Assembly (NCBI RefSeq): GCF_011067135.1
Contig: NZ_JAAMOW010000008.1
Coordinates: 186,001 to 250,000 of the forward strand
Direction: 5' to 3'
DNA from: Solimonas terrae
GTDB taxonomy: Bacteria > Pseudomonadota > Gammaproteobacteria > Nevskiales > Nevskiaceae
DNA: 64,000 nt
Positions 17,188-24,150 of the stretch are shown one piece after another (the first letter of the stretch is position 1; each line of letters begins with the position of its first letter). Below the pieces are notes generated by a model that worked only from the letters and a program-made list of their open reading frames with translations, had not been told where the DNA came from and did not search any database. A program made the position numbers and the translations under genes.

Positions 17188-19782
17188 ATGGCAATGAGGA
17201 TTGTGGTGAAGACCACAGCGGTGATCGCGGGTGCGGGGCTGCTGCTGGGGGCAATCGGCCGTGTGCACGCGCAGGACGCGGCGACCCTGCCGGCGGCAAC
17301 ATCAGGTCGTGGCGAACAGGCGCCGGTAGCCGACGACGCAGCCGCGTCGCCGGCCGCGGGCGCCGACGCCGGTCCGTTGCCGACCCTTGCGGTGGCGCCG
17401 CTCGACGGTGCCGATGCTAGGGGCGCGCTGCCGGTGCAGAACGAGAAGCCCGGCAGGATCGCGGAGATCCTGGTCACCGCCCGGCGCGTCGCCGAAAGCC
17501 AGCAGGAGGTTCCGATCGCGATCACGACCATGAGCGCCGCCGACCTGCAGCGCGAGGCGATCAATTCGCCGCAGGATCTGCAGGGCCGTGTGCCGTCACT
17601 GGTGGTCAGCACCAGTTCGCAGATGCGCAATACCGAATCGCCGGCGATCCGCGGGCAGGGCCAGGACTTCGGCACCAGCCCCGGCGTCATCATCTATTTC
17701 GCCGAAGTGCCGCTGCCGGGCGATCCGATCGCCAGCAATCAGGGTGGCCCCGGCAAATTTCTCGACCTGTCCGACATCCAGATCCTCAAGGGTTCGCAAG
17801 GCACCTTGTTCGGCCGCAATACCACCGGTGGCGCGATGCTGCTGGAACCGACCCGGCCCAAGGACGCGATCGAGGGCTCGCTGCGCGCCGAATACACGAG
17901 CTATTCCGGGCAGGGTTATGAAGGCGTCTTCAACACCCCCTTGTTCAGCGACCGCCTGCTGCTGCGCGCAGCGGCCAAGTACTTCGATCGCGACGGCTTC
18001 ACGCACGACGTCGTCACCGGCAAGGACTACGACAACAAGCACTTCTGGACCGGGCGCCTGGGTCTGACCTGGCGGCCGTTCGATCCGGTCGAGAACTACC
18101 TCGTCGGCTACTACACCGACAGTCAGGACAACGGTACCGGTGCGGTGATCGAGGACATCAATCGCGAGGAACTCAATCAGGGCATCGCGGCGTCGATCGG
18201 GCTCGGCGTGCTGTCGCAGATTCCCGGGCTGGATCTGAGCCAGACGGCCAATCTCGGCTGCCTGGTGCTCGATACGTTCGGGCCGTCAAAGAATTGCGGC
18301 CAGGACATTCTCGACGAACAGCATGCGCGAGGGGACCGGCATGTGCAGCTCAGCGCCGATCCCGACGACATTCTCAAGACCGGTGGCGTGATCGATCAGC
18401 TCAATGTCGACATCACCGACGAAATGAGAATCCGCAACATCGCCAGCTACTCGACGTTCAAGCACCACTATCGCTGGGACATCGACGGCTCGCGCGCGGC
18501 GTTCACCGACTACAACCCCGACGACGATCATTTCGAGGCCGATCTCGACAACTACACCGAAGAGCTGCAATTGCAGGGAACGTCGCTGAACGGGCTGCTG
18601 CGCTTCGCGCTCGGGGGCTACTACGAGCACGCGAACATCGATGGTTACTCGCAGGCAACCGCGCTGTTCATCCAGAGCGTGCTCGCGCAGTACCAGATGA
18701 CGAAGGAGTCCTACGCACCTTATGCGCAGGGCACGCTCGATCTCGGCTATCTGGCGGACGCGCTCAGCGGTTTGAGTCTGACCGCCGGCGCGCGCTACAC
18801 GACCGACAAGACCCACATCGACGCGACCTTCGTGCAGACCGCGCTTGGCACACTGAAGCTGGTCGACGACGCGTTCTCGAATGACATCAAGGATTCCGCG
18901 CCGACCTACACGGTCGGCCTCGACTACAAGTTCGGCGCGAACCTCGTCTACGGCAAGGTCAGCCGCGGCTACAAGACCGGCGGCGAGGCGCCGGATTCCG
19001 TCAATCCGGATCATCGCGTCTACAAGCCGGAATACGTCACCAACTACGAAATCGGCCAGAAGTCCGATTTCGAGATGTTCGGCATGCCGGCGCGCCTGAA
19101 CACCAGCGCCTACTACACCGACTACAGTGACTTGCAGAAGAGCGCCACCGACACCTATCTGCGCCCGAACGCCGTGAACCTGACGCCAACGGTCGGCGTG
19201 ACGGTCTACAACGTCGGCAAGGCGTCGATCGCCGGTTTCGAGCTGGAAGGCACGCTCAAGCCGACCGACTCGCTGACGCTGATCGCCACCTACGGCTACA
19301 CGAAGGCCGAATACAAGAAATTCGATCTGCTGATCGGCGACATCCTGCCGCACCTCGATTGCACCGGGACCCATGTCCAGAAAGGCAACGTCGCCGATCT
19401 GCATTGCGTGCCGGTGCAGAACACGCCGCGTAACCAGTTCAGTGTCTCGGCGCGCTATCTGTGGCCGTTCGATCCGTCGTACGGCGACATCGAGAGCTCG
19501 CTGACCTATGCCTGGACCGATCGACGCTACGGCGCGCAGACGACACTGCCCGAAGACGAACCCGGCTCCTGGTTGCCGGCCTACGGCCTGCTCAATGGCA
19601 GCATCCACTGGGACAAGATCTTCGGTTCGGCTTTCGATGTGCAGCTCTACGGCACCAATCTGACCAACGAGAAATACCGGCTGTCGAACAGCAGCATCTG
19701 GCATCTGACGTTCTTCCGCAGCTCGGTCTATTCCGAGCCGCGCATCATCGGCGTGCAGATGGGCTATCGCTGGGGCCAATAG
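17188..19782 (+). CDS. TonB-dependent outer-membrane receptor (TonB2)
   Basis: An 864-residue receptor. A signal peptide ends at VHA-QD (about residue 27), an Ala/Asp-rich linker of about 65 residues follows, then the plug (EILVTARRVAESQQEVPIAI, LKGSQGTLFGRNTTGGA) and a beta-barrel ending GVQMGYRWGQ. The start ATG at 17188 follows a strong GGGAGGGGAGG site. It shares the linker and plug layout of TonB1 but is clearly diverged. A 222-base gap separates it from B1, in which I see no gene. It is followed closely by a 40-aa membrane peptide and the second AveC-like gene. It probably imports the same class of hydrophobic substrate as TonB1; the ligand is unknown. Confidence 0.92.
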   Translation: MAMRIVVKTTAVIAGAGLLLGAIGRVHAQDAATLPAATSGRGEQAPVADDAAASPAAGADAGPLPTLAVAPLDGADARGALPVQNEKPGRIAEILVTARRVAESQQEVPIAITTMSAADLQREAINSPQDLQGRVPSLVVSTSSQMRNTESPAIRGQGQDFGTSPGVIIYFAEVPLPGDPIASNQGGPGKFLDLSDIQILKGSQGTLFGRNTTGGAMLLEPTRPKDAIEGSLRAEYTSYSGQGYEGVFNTPLFSDRLLLRAAAKYFDRDGFTHDVVTGKDYDNKHFWTGRLGLTWRPFDPVENYLVGYYTDSQDNGTGAVIEDINREELNQGIAASIGLGVLSQIPGLDLSQTANLGCLVLDTFGPSKNCGQDILDEQHARGDRHVQLSADPDDILKTGGVIDQLNVDITDEMRIRNIASYSTFKHHYRWDIDGSRAAFTDYNPDDDHFEADLDNYTEELQLQGTSLNGLLRFALGGYYEHANIDGYSQATALFIQSVLAQYQMTKESYAPYAQGTLDLGYLADALSGLSLTAGARYTTDKTHIDATFVQTALGTLKLVDDAFSNDIKDSAPTYTVGLDYKFGANLVYGKVSRGYKTGGEAPDSVNPDHRVYKPEYVTNYEIGQKSDFEMFGMPARLNTSAYYTDYSDLQKSATDTYLRPNAVNLTPTVGVTVYNVGKASIAGFELEGTLKPTDSLTLIATYGYTKAEYKKFDLLIGDILPHLDCTGTHVQKGNVADLHCVPVQNTPRNQFSVSARYLWPFDPSYGDIESSLTYAWTDRRYGAQTTLPEDEPGSWLPAYGLLNGSIHWDKIFGSAFDVQLYGTNLTNEKYRLSNSSIWHLTFFRSSVYSEPRIIGVQMGYRWGQ

Positions 19783-19852
19783 GCGCATATCGGCCGGCCG
19801 GCGGCATCGCGCGTCGATGCCTGCCGTCGGTCCCTCGTGGAGATTCGAAATC

Positions 19853-19975
19853 GTGGGCGCTTTCATCATGCTGGGCACGCTGTTCGGACTGATCGTCCTG
19901 ATCTTTGCGCTGGTGCTGCGCTACGACCCGCAGGCGCGCCGGACGAGTGTGCAGGGCGGACGCAAGGCCTCATGA
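19853..19975 (+). CDS. 40-aa single-TM peptide preceding AveC2
   Basis: A short frame from GTG 19853 (or ATG 19868) with GGAG about ten bases upstream. The product has one strong membrane helix (MLGTLFGLIVLIFALVLRY) and a basic tail (RRTSVQGGRKAS). The final ATGA overlaps the start of the AveC2 gene, so translation of the two is coupled. It is unlike the 32- and 44-aa peptides of the A/B cassettes. I infer a small partner of AveC2. The evidence is the overlap, the ribosome site and the clean helix; no second copy is present to confirm it. Confidence 0.55.
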   Translation: MGAFIMLGTLFGLIVLIFALVLRYDPQARRTSVQGGRKAS

Positions 19976-20754
19976 ACGAACTGACGCCACTGCTGCGCGC
20001 TTCGATCAACTTCGCCTACGTCGGTGCGGTGGTGTTCGTTGCCATCGGCCTGCTGCTGAGCTATCGCCGTGGTCGTCCGCACGCCTTGCTGCTGGTCTGC
20101 ATCTCGGCGATTTCGTTCTCGTGGATCGAGGCGCCCTACGATTGGGCGATGTACGCGCAGTTTCCGCCGGCGATTCCGCGCATGCCGGCATGGTGGCCGC
20201 TGAACATGACCTGGGGCGGCTTGCCGGCGTCGGTGCCGCCGGGCTACATCGCTTATTTCGTGCTGCCTGCGGTGATCGGTGTCGCGCTCGGGCGCCGGCT
20301 GATTTCGCGTTACGGCTGGCGCCCACCAACCACGTTCCTGAGCGTCGGTCTCATTGTCGGCTGTCTCTGGGCGCTGCTGTTCAACGCCGTACTGGGCGCG
20401 CAGCTCGGCGTGTTTCATTACGGGCGCGTGATTCCCGGGCTGGCGCTCTGGGCAGGCACGAAGCATCAGTACCCACTCTATGACGCGCTGGCGATGGGGG
20501 TACAGATGATGGTGTTCACCTATCTGCTCGGCCGCACCGACGGACAGGGGCGCAACCCGGTCGAAGCCTGGGCCGATGCCAGAACGAAGAGCCGCGTGCG
20601 CGCATCGCTGCTGTCGATCGCAGCGATCATCGTGATCGGGCACGGCGTCTATCTTTCGGTGTTCGCGCCGCATCTGGCGACCAAGCTGATGGGCCTGGTG
20701 ACGGTCGGGCCGACGACCCCGCTGTTCCAGGGCGTGCCGAATCAGCCGCTTTAG
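19972..20754 (+). CDS. AveC-like integral membrane protein (AveC2)
   Basis: A 260-residue protein with about seven hydrophobic helices. The segments between them (WIEAPYDWAMYAQFPP, MPAWWPLNMTWGGLP, VPPGYIAYFVLPA) are of the type I associate with spirocyclase AveC-family proteins, and the layout of an aromatic/Pro-rich loop after the second helix parallels WQDPIMNWAPYAVYNP in AveC1. It is shorter than AveC1 by about 110 residues. It overlaps the upstream 40-aa peptide gene and converges on the TetR3 gene 55 bases away. The molecular function is unknown in this setting; chemistry on the imported substrate or a membrane-scaffold role are both possible. Confidence 0.6.
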   Translation: MNELTPLLRASINFAYVGAVVFVAIGLLLSYRRGRPHALLLVCISAISFSWIEAPYDWAMYAQFPPAIPRMPAWWPLNMTWGGLPASVPPGYIAYFVLPAVIGVALGRRLISRYGWRPPTTFLSVGLIVGCLWALLFNAVLGAQLGVFHYGRVIPGLALWAGTKHQYPLYDALAMGVQMMVFTYLLGRTDGQGRNPVEAWADARTKSRVRASLLSIAAIIVIGHGVYLSVFAPHLATKLMGLVTVGPTTPLFQGVPNQPL

Positions 20755-20809
20755 ACAGTATGACTACCGTGGTCAGAGGCACTGACCTCCGCGGAGGCCG
20801 TAACGCGGG

Positions 20810-21469
20810 TTAGCGCCCGGACGGCGGCGAGCGGCGTCTTGCCCGACTGCGTGCAGGCGTGACGGCGGCATTGCCGATGGTCGTGACCTTGTTGATCACC
20901 GGCATGACGACCCCTCGCGACAGTGCCCTGGCGATGACATCGATCGACGGCGGCGCCGGATGTTTCAGCCACCAGGTCAGCATTTCGATCGTGCCGCCCA
21001 CCAGCAGGCGCACGCCGAGCTCGCCGATCGCCCGGCCGTCGGCCGGCAGGCGGTCCGCAACCAGTTCCATCGCAATCCGCAGCAATTCTTCTCGCACATC
21101 GCCGGCGGCACCACCGGTGAGCAGCGTCGACCACAAGGCGCGGTTGTCATCGGCGTATGTGAACAACGCCTTGCAGGCTGCCTGCGACCCCCGGGTGTCC
21201 ATCAGCGGCAGTGCCAGTGCGATCAGGCGCTGCACTTCCTCGGCGGCAAGATCGTGAAGCAGCGCTTCCTTGCTCGGATGGTGCCGATAGAACGTGGCAT
21301 GGCCGATCCCGGCGGTGGCGGCGATTTCGCGAATGCCGATCTCGTCCAGTGAGCGCGTCTCCAGCAGCGACAGCAGGGCGCCCCGCATGGCCTCGCGCGT
21401 GCGCAGGGACCTTGCGTCGTCGGCCGTGGACAGGTGCTGCCTGAATTTCTTGTTGGTGCGGACTTTCAT
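20810..21469 (-). CDS. TetR-family transcriptional regulator (TetR3)
   Basis: A 219-residue TetR protein with an Arg/Lys-rich N-terminus. The HTH follows (TREAMRGALLSLLETRSLDEI, REIAATAGIGHATFYRHHPSKEALLHDL), then a helical ligand-binding domain. It is not a close relative of TetR1 and TetR2: the ATFYRHHPSKEAL recognition helix differs. It is divergent from the second membrane cassette. A perfect 9-bp inverted repeat lies between them (21558-21578). It probably represses the cassette and itself. The C-terminal 25 residues are Arg/Ala/Thr-rich and look disordered. Confidence 0.9.
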   Translation of the reverse strand: MKVRTNKKFRQHLSTADDARSLRTREAMRGALLSLLETRSLDEIGIREIAATAGIGHATFYRHHPSKEALLHDLAAEEVQRLIALALPLMDTRGSQAACKALFTYADDNRALWSTLLTGGAAGDVREELLRIAMELVADRLPADGRAIGELGVRLLVGGTIEMLTWWLKHPAPPSIDVIARALSRGVVMPVINKVTTIGNAAVTPARSRARRRSPPSGR

Positions 21470-21553
21470 GCGCTCCGGCCGGGCGTCAGATGTGCCGGGA
21501 CCTCGTGTCCCGAGTGTCGATCATAGCGGCCGCGAAGCGCTTGCGGTCCGTCA

Positions 21554-21583
21554 TTACTATGAGACACAATGTCTCATAACGAA
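21554..21583. promoter_or_regulatory. Operator and overlapping divergent promoters for TetR3 and cassette 2
   Basis: A perfect inverted repeat, TATGAGACA-CAA-TGTCTCATA, covers 21558-21578. Rightward, TTACTA (21554-21559) and TAACGA (21577-21582) are 17 bases apart. Leftward, TTCGTT and TAGTAA flank the same repeat with an 18-base spacer. The operator therefore fills the spacer of promoters on both strands. The promoter boxes are weak matches, but the repeat is exact and well placed. Confidence 0.6.
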
Positions 21584-21631
21584 AGACGGCGACATGATCG
21601 CCCGTTCCCGGCATGGACAAGGAGGCGAGCG

Positions 21632-21730
21632 ATGCTGCTGGATATCTTGCGACTGGTCGTCACGTTCGGATCGGTCGTGCTGATCGTTGCGTTCTGGTAC
21701 TGGCTGATGGACAACGCCGGGACGTTCTGA
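21632..21730 (+). CDS. 32-aa single-TM peptide of the membrane cassette (copy 2)
   Basis: A paralogue of the peptide at 13029-13127, identical in length. It begins MLLDILRLVVTFGSVVLIVA and ends in MDNAGTF, with the same FWYW aromatic cluster. It has an AAGGAGG site six to seven bases before the ATG. It is the first gene after the TetR3 operator. Here no NorD/NorQ genes intervene, and the 44-aa peptide gene follows after 56 bases. The role is unknown; I infer a small subunit of the A2/B2 complex. Confidence 0.75.
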   Translation: MLLDILRLVVTFGSVVLIVAFWYWLMDNAGTF

Positions 21731-21786
21731 GGCTTCGCCGGATCGATACGACGATCGGACGGCAGGAAAATAGGGGAGGACTGCGC

Positions 21787-21921
21787 GTGAAGAATCCCGT
21801 GATCAGTGAGCAGGATCGCCGTCGCAGACGATCGATGATCGTCTTCCAGATTGTCGCGTACGGCTTCCTGCTGACCATGTTCCTGATCCAGCTGCACATG
21901 GCATCGGTCCGCAACTGGTAG
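21787..21921 (+). CDS. 44-aa single-TM peptide of the membrane cassette (copy 2)
   Basis: A paralogue of the peptide at 15643-15777, with the same length, basic stretch (EQDRRRRRSMIVFQIV) and final Trp (MASVRNW). The GTG start at 21787 has a GGGAGGA site seven bases upstream. It is followed after nine bases by A2. Conservation in both cassettes supports it as a real small membrane subunit. Confidence 0.8.
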   Translation: MKNPVISEQDRRRRRSMIVFQIVAYGFLLTMFLIQLHMASVRNW

Positions 21922-21930
21922 GAGGCGCGC

Positions 21931-22626
21931 ATGACAACGAACACGATGGCGGCCGGCGCCGGGGCCTACGATACGCATCAGCAGCGCAGCCGCGCCGCGC
22001 AGTGGCGCGCCGACAAATGGATGATGGTCGGCGTCTTCTTCATGGGCACGGCCGTGCTCGGTCTGATCGGTCTGCCGTTCTTCCTGCGCGGCCTGTCGCT
22101 GCAGATGCGCGCACAGAAGGCCGGTTTCACCGTCAGGCCGATCATGGTCACGCTGATCGGTTATCTGGTTGCGGTCGATTCGGCGCTGAACAGCCTGGGC
22201 TGGGCGCTCGATCTGATCGGCAATCACACGCTGCTCGCGCGCGTGTTCCTGATGGCCTGGGGCAACATGTTCGATGGCGGCTATTTCTGGCACTACAACG
22301 AACTGTGGATCGGCGGCGCCAGTGCGCCCGGCGAGAAAGCCTGGGTGGTCGCGCTGTTGCCGCTGATGTTCTCGATGCGCATTGCTGCGGCCATCGCGTT
22401 TCTGCAGATGAAGCGCTGGGGCCAGCAATGGCTGGTCGTGACCTGCTGGTTCGGCGTCATCGCCTGGGCTGGCTATGTCACCAACATGACGATCTTCGCC
22501 GACGTGCGCTATGCCGGCGTCGTGTTTCCGGTCGTTGGCTGGTGGCTGTACGACATCTTCTACATCACGCCGTTTCTCGCCATCCCGTACCTGCATACCG
22601 TCAATCGCGAGATCTTCTCCGACTGA
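21931..22626 (+). CDS. Cassette membrane protein A2, unknown family
   Basis: A 231-residue protein, gap-free paralogue of A1 (about 70% identical by hand count). The helices fall at the same places. [31 protein letters not shown] and [11 protein letters not shown] are invariant, as are the candidate metal ligands His16, His99, His121, His222 and several Asp/Glu residues near helix ends. Variation is concentrated within the helices (for example 31-40 and 141-150), as expected when a scaffold is conserved and the lipid-facing or substrate pocket diverges. A strong AGGAGG site precedes the start. It is followed by B2 after 38 bases. Function unknown; a membrane metalloenzyme subunit is inferred. 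Confidence 0.9.
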   Translation: MTTNTMAAGAGAYDTHQQRSRAAQWRADKWMMVGVFFMGTAVLGLIGLPFFLRGLSLQMRAQKAGFTVRPIMVTLIGYLVAVDSALNSLGWALDLIGNHTLLARVFLMAWGNMFDGGYFWHYNELWIGGASAPGEKAWVVALLPLMFSMRIAAAIAFLQMKRWGQQWLVVTCWFGVIAWAGYVTNMTIFADVRYAGVVFPVVGWWLYDIFYITPFLAIPYLHTVNREIFSD

Positions 22627-22664
22627 CGACCGCGTCTGCTGCCCATGTCCGAGAGGAATACGAG

Positions 22665-23132
22665 ATGAAAGACTCAGCGAAGGAACTGCAACCAGGTACG
22701 ACCGCCGCATTTGCCGGCATGCACCAGTGGCTGCAGCGCGGCCTGATCGTCTGCCTCGTGGCGCTGGTCCTCGAAGGAGCACTGACGTTTCCGCTGCTGG
22801 CCATCTGGTACGGATGGCCGACACTCTCCCTGCAGCAGATCTGCAGCGAGTTCGAGAAGATCCGCTTCAACGACGAGTCGCGCGAATGCAAATATCCGTA
22901 CCCGCTGTTCGCACCGGCGGAAGGCGCCGGGCAGACCACGGCGCAGGATACATGGGGCATACAGCCGCGACCGCTGTATCAGCGTGTCGAATTTCGCGGC
23001 CTGATTCATCGGCGAGATGCACGACTTGCGCGGCTGGCGGCCGCAGCCGCTGCCGGCGCGGGGGAGCGGGCTGAGCAGCCTGCGCCCGCGCCGGCCCGGC
23101 CTGTGGCGGCGCCGCAGCCTCCGCAGAACTGA
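22665..23132 (+). CDS. Cassette membrane protein B2, unknown family
   Basis: A 155-residue paralogue of B1. One membrane helix (about 24-50) is followed by the conserved block [48 protein letters not shown]. Cys60 and Cys75 match Cys61 and Cys76 of B1. The tail is Ala/Pro-rich (AEQPAPAPARPVAAP) and probably disordered. It lies 38 bases downstream of A2 and 18 bases upstream of an epimerase gene, in one operon. It probably pairs with A2; its periplasmic domain could hold a disulfide or a metal. Confidence 0.85.
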   Translation: MKDSAKELQPGTTAAFAGMHQWLQRGLIVCLVALVLEGALTFPLLAIWYGWPTLSLQQICSEFEKIRFNDESRECKYPYPLFAPAEGAGQTTAQDTWGIQPRPLYQRVEFRGLIHRRDARLARLAAAAAAGAGERAEQPAPAPARPVAAPQPPQN

Positions 23133-23150
23133 TCACAACGCCGAAGCGGC

Positions 23151-24137
23151 ATGTCGACTTCCGTACTGGTCACCGGCGCCTTCGGCAATGTCGGCAGCAG
23201 CACCGTCCGCCATTTGCTCGCCTCCGGCCATCGCGTCGTCGCCGTCGATCTGAAGTCGCCGCATACCGTGGCGGTCGCCGCCCGATTCGATGACCGCGTG
23301 CGCGTGGTCTGGGGCAACATTTGTGATGCGTCGCTGTGGGCACAGGCACTCGACGGCGTCGACGCCGTCATCCATCTGGCCGCGATGATCCCGCCGGCAA
23401 CCGAGCGCGCGCCTGAGCTTGCACAGGCCGTCAACGTGGGCGCGACGCTGGAGCTGATCCGGCAAATGGCGGCATCGCCGACAGCGAAGCGCCTGGTGTT
23501 TGCTTCAAGCATGACCGTTGCCGGACACGAGCAGCATCTGCGCTCGCCACCGCTGCGCGTCGAGGACGTCCCGCAGCCTGCGGACATCTATGGCCACGGC
23601 AAGCTGGCGTGTGAACGGCACATTCAGTCCAGCCCCCTGGACTGGAGCATCCTGCGGCTCGCAGTCTGCCCGCCGGCCGCCTTGTCGAAAAAGGATGCGG
23701 AAGGCTTCGACAACATCTTCGATACCAGCGCTGACGGCCGCATCGAACTCGTGCATACCGATGATGCGGGTTTGGCTTTTGCCAATGCGGTGTCCTGCGA
23801 TGCGGCGATCGGCCGCATCCTGTTCATCGGTGGCGGTGACACCTGCCGCACCCAGGTGCTCGATTTCTACAATCGCATGTTCGCGACAATGGGGCTGCAG
23901 CCGCTCGATCCCAGGCTCCTGCGGCCGGGTCCGCCGCGATTCTTCGGCGACTGGCTCGATACCGACGAAAGCCAGCACCTGCTGCAGTTCCAGCGGCACA
24001 GCCTCGACGACATTCTCGACGAGTTGCGGCGCTCACTGGGGCCGATGCGTCACCTGCTCAAGGCTTTCGCGCCATTGCTGGGCTGGGTGCTTGCACGTCG
24101 CTCGCCGAACCTTCGCTTGCTGCGGCCCTCGACCTGA
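23151..24137 (+). CDS. NAD-dependent epimerase/dehydratase (extended SDR)
   Basis: A 328-residue extended SDR. The N-terminal Rossmann motif is TGAFGNVGSSTVRHL (GxxGxxG), followed by VIHLAAMIPPA, VFASSMTVAG and the catalytic YGHGK. Sugar epimerases and 3-beta-hydroxysteroid dehydrogenase-like enzymes share this fold. The C-terminal third (RRSLGPMRHLLKAFAPLLG) is atypical for sugar epimerases and suits a lipophilic substrate, but that is only an impression. It is the last gene of the second cassette operon, 18 bases after B2, so it probably acts on the product of that complex. It converges on the membrane protein gene at 24151. Confidence 0.85.
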   Translation: MSTSVLVTGAFGNVGSSTVRHLLASGHRVVAVDLKSPHTVAVAARFDDRVRVVWGNICDASLWAQALDGVDAVIHLAAMIPPATERAPELAQAVNVGATLELIRQMAASPTAKRLVFASSMTVAGHEQHLRSPPLRVEDVPQPADIYGHGKLACERHIQSSPLDWSILRLAVCPPAALSKKDAEGFDNIFDTSADGRIELVHTDDAGLAFANAVSCDAAIGRILFIGGGDTCRTQVLDFYNRMFATMGLQPLDPRLLRPGPPRFFGDWLDTDESQHLLQFQRHSLDDILDELRRSLGPMRHLLKAFAPLLGWVLARRSPNLRLLRPST

Positions 24138-24150
24138 AAGGCTGCGAGCT

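Noticed and set aside
18286-19878. A 530-codon minus-strand frame opposite TonB2
   Set aside because: Antisense shadow of a clear TonB receptor; composition is Arg/Val/Asp-rich with no family motif.
15785-22626. A1/A2 as PmoA/AmoA or PmoC/AmoC subunits of a copper membrane monooxygenase
   Set aside because: Length and location are tempting, but I see no match to the recalled PmoA or PmoC sequences or to the PmoC D-x3-H-x12-H metal motif, and no PmoB-like cupredoxin gene is in the operon.
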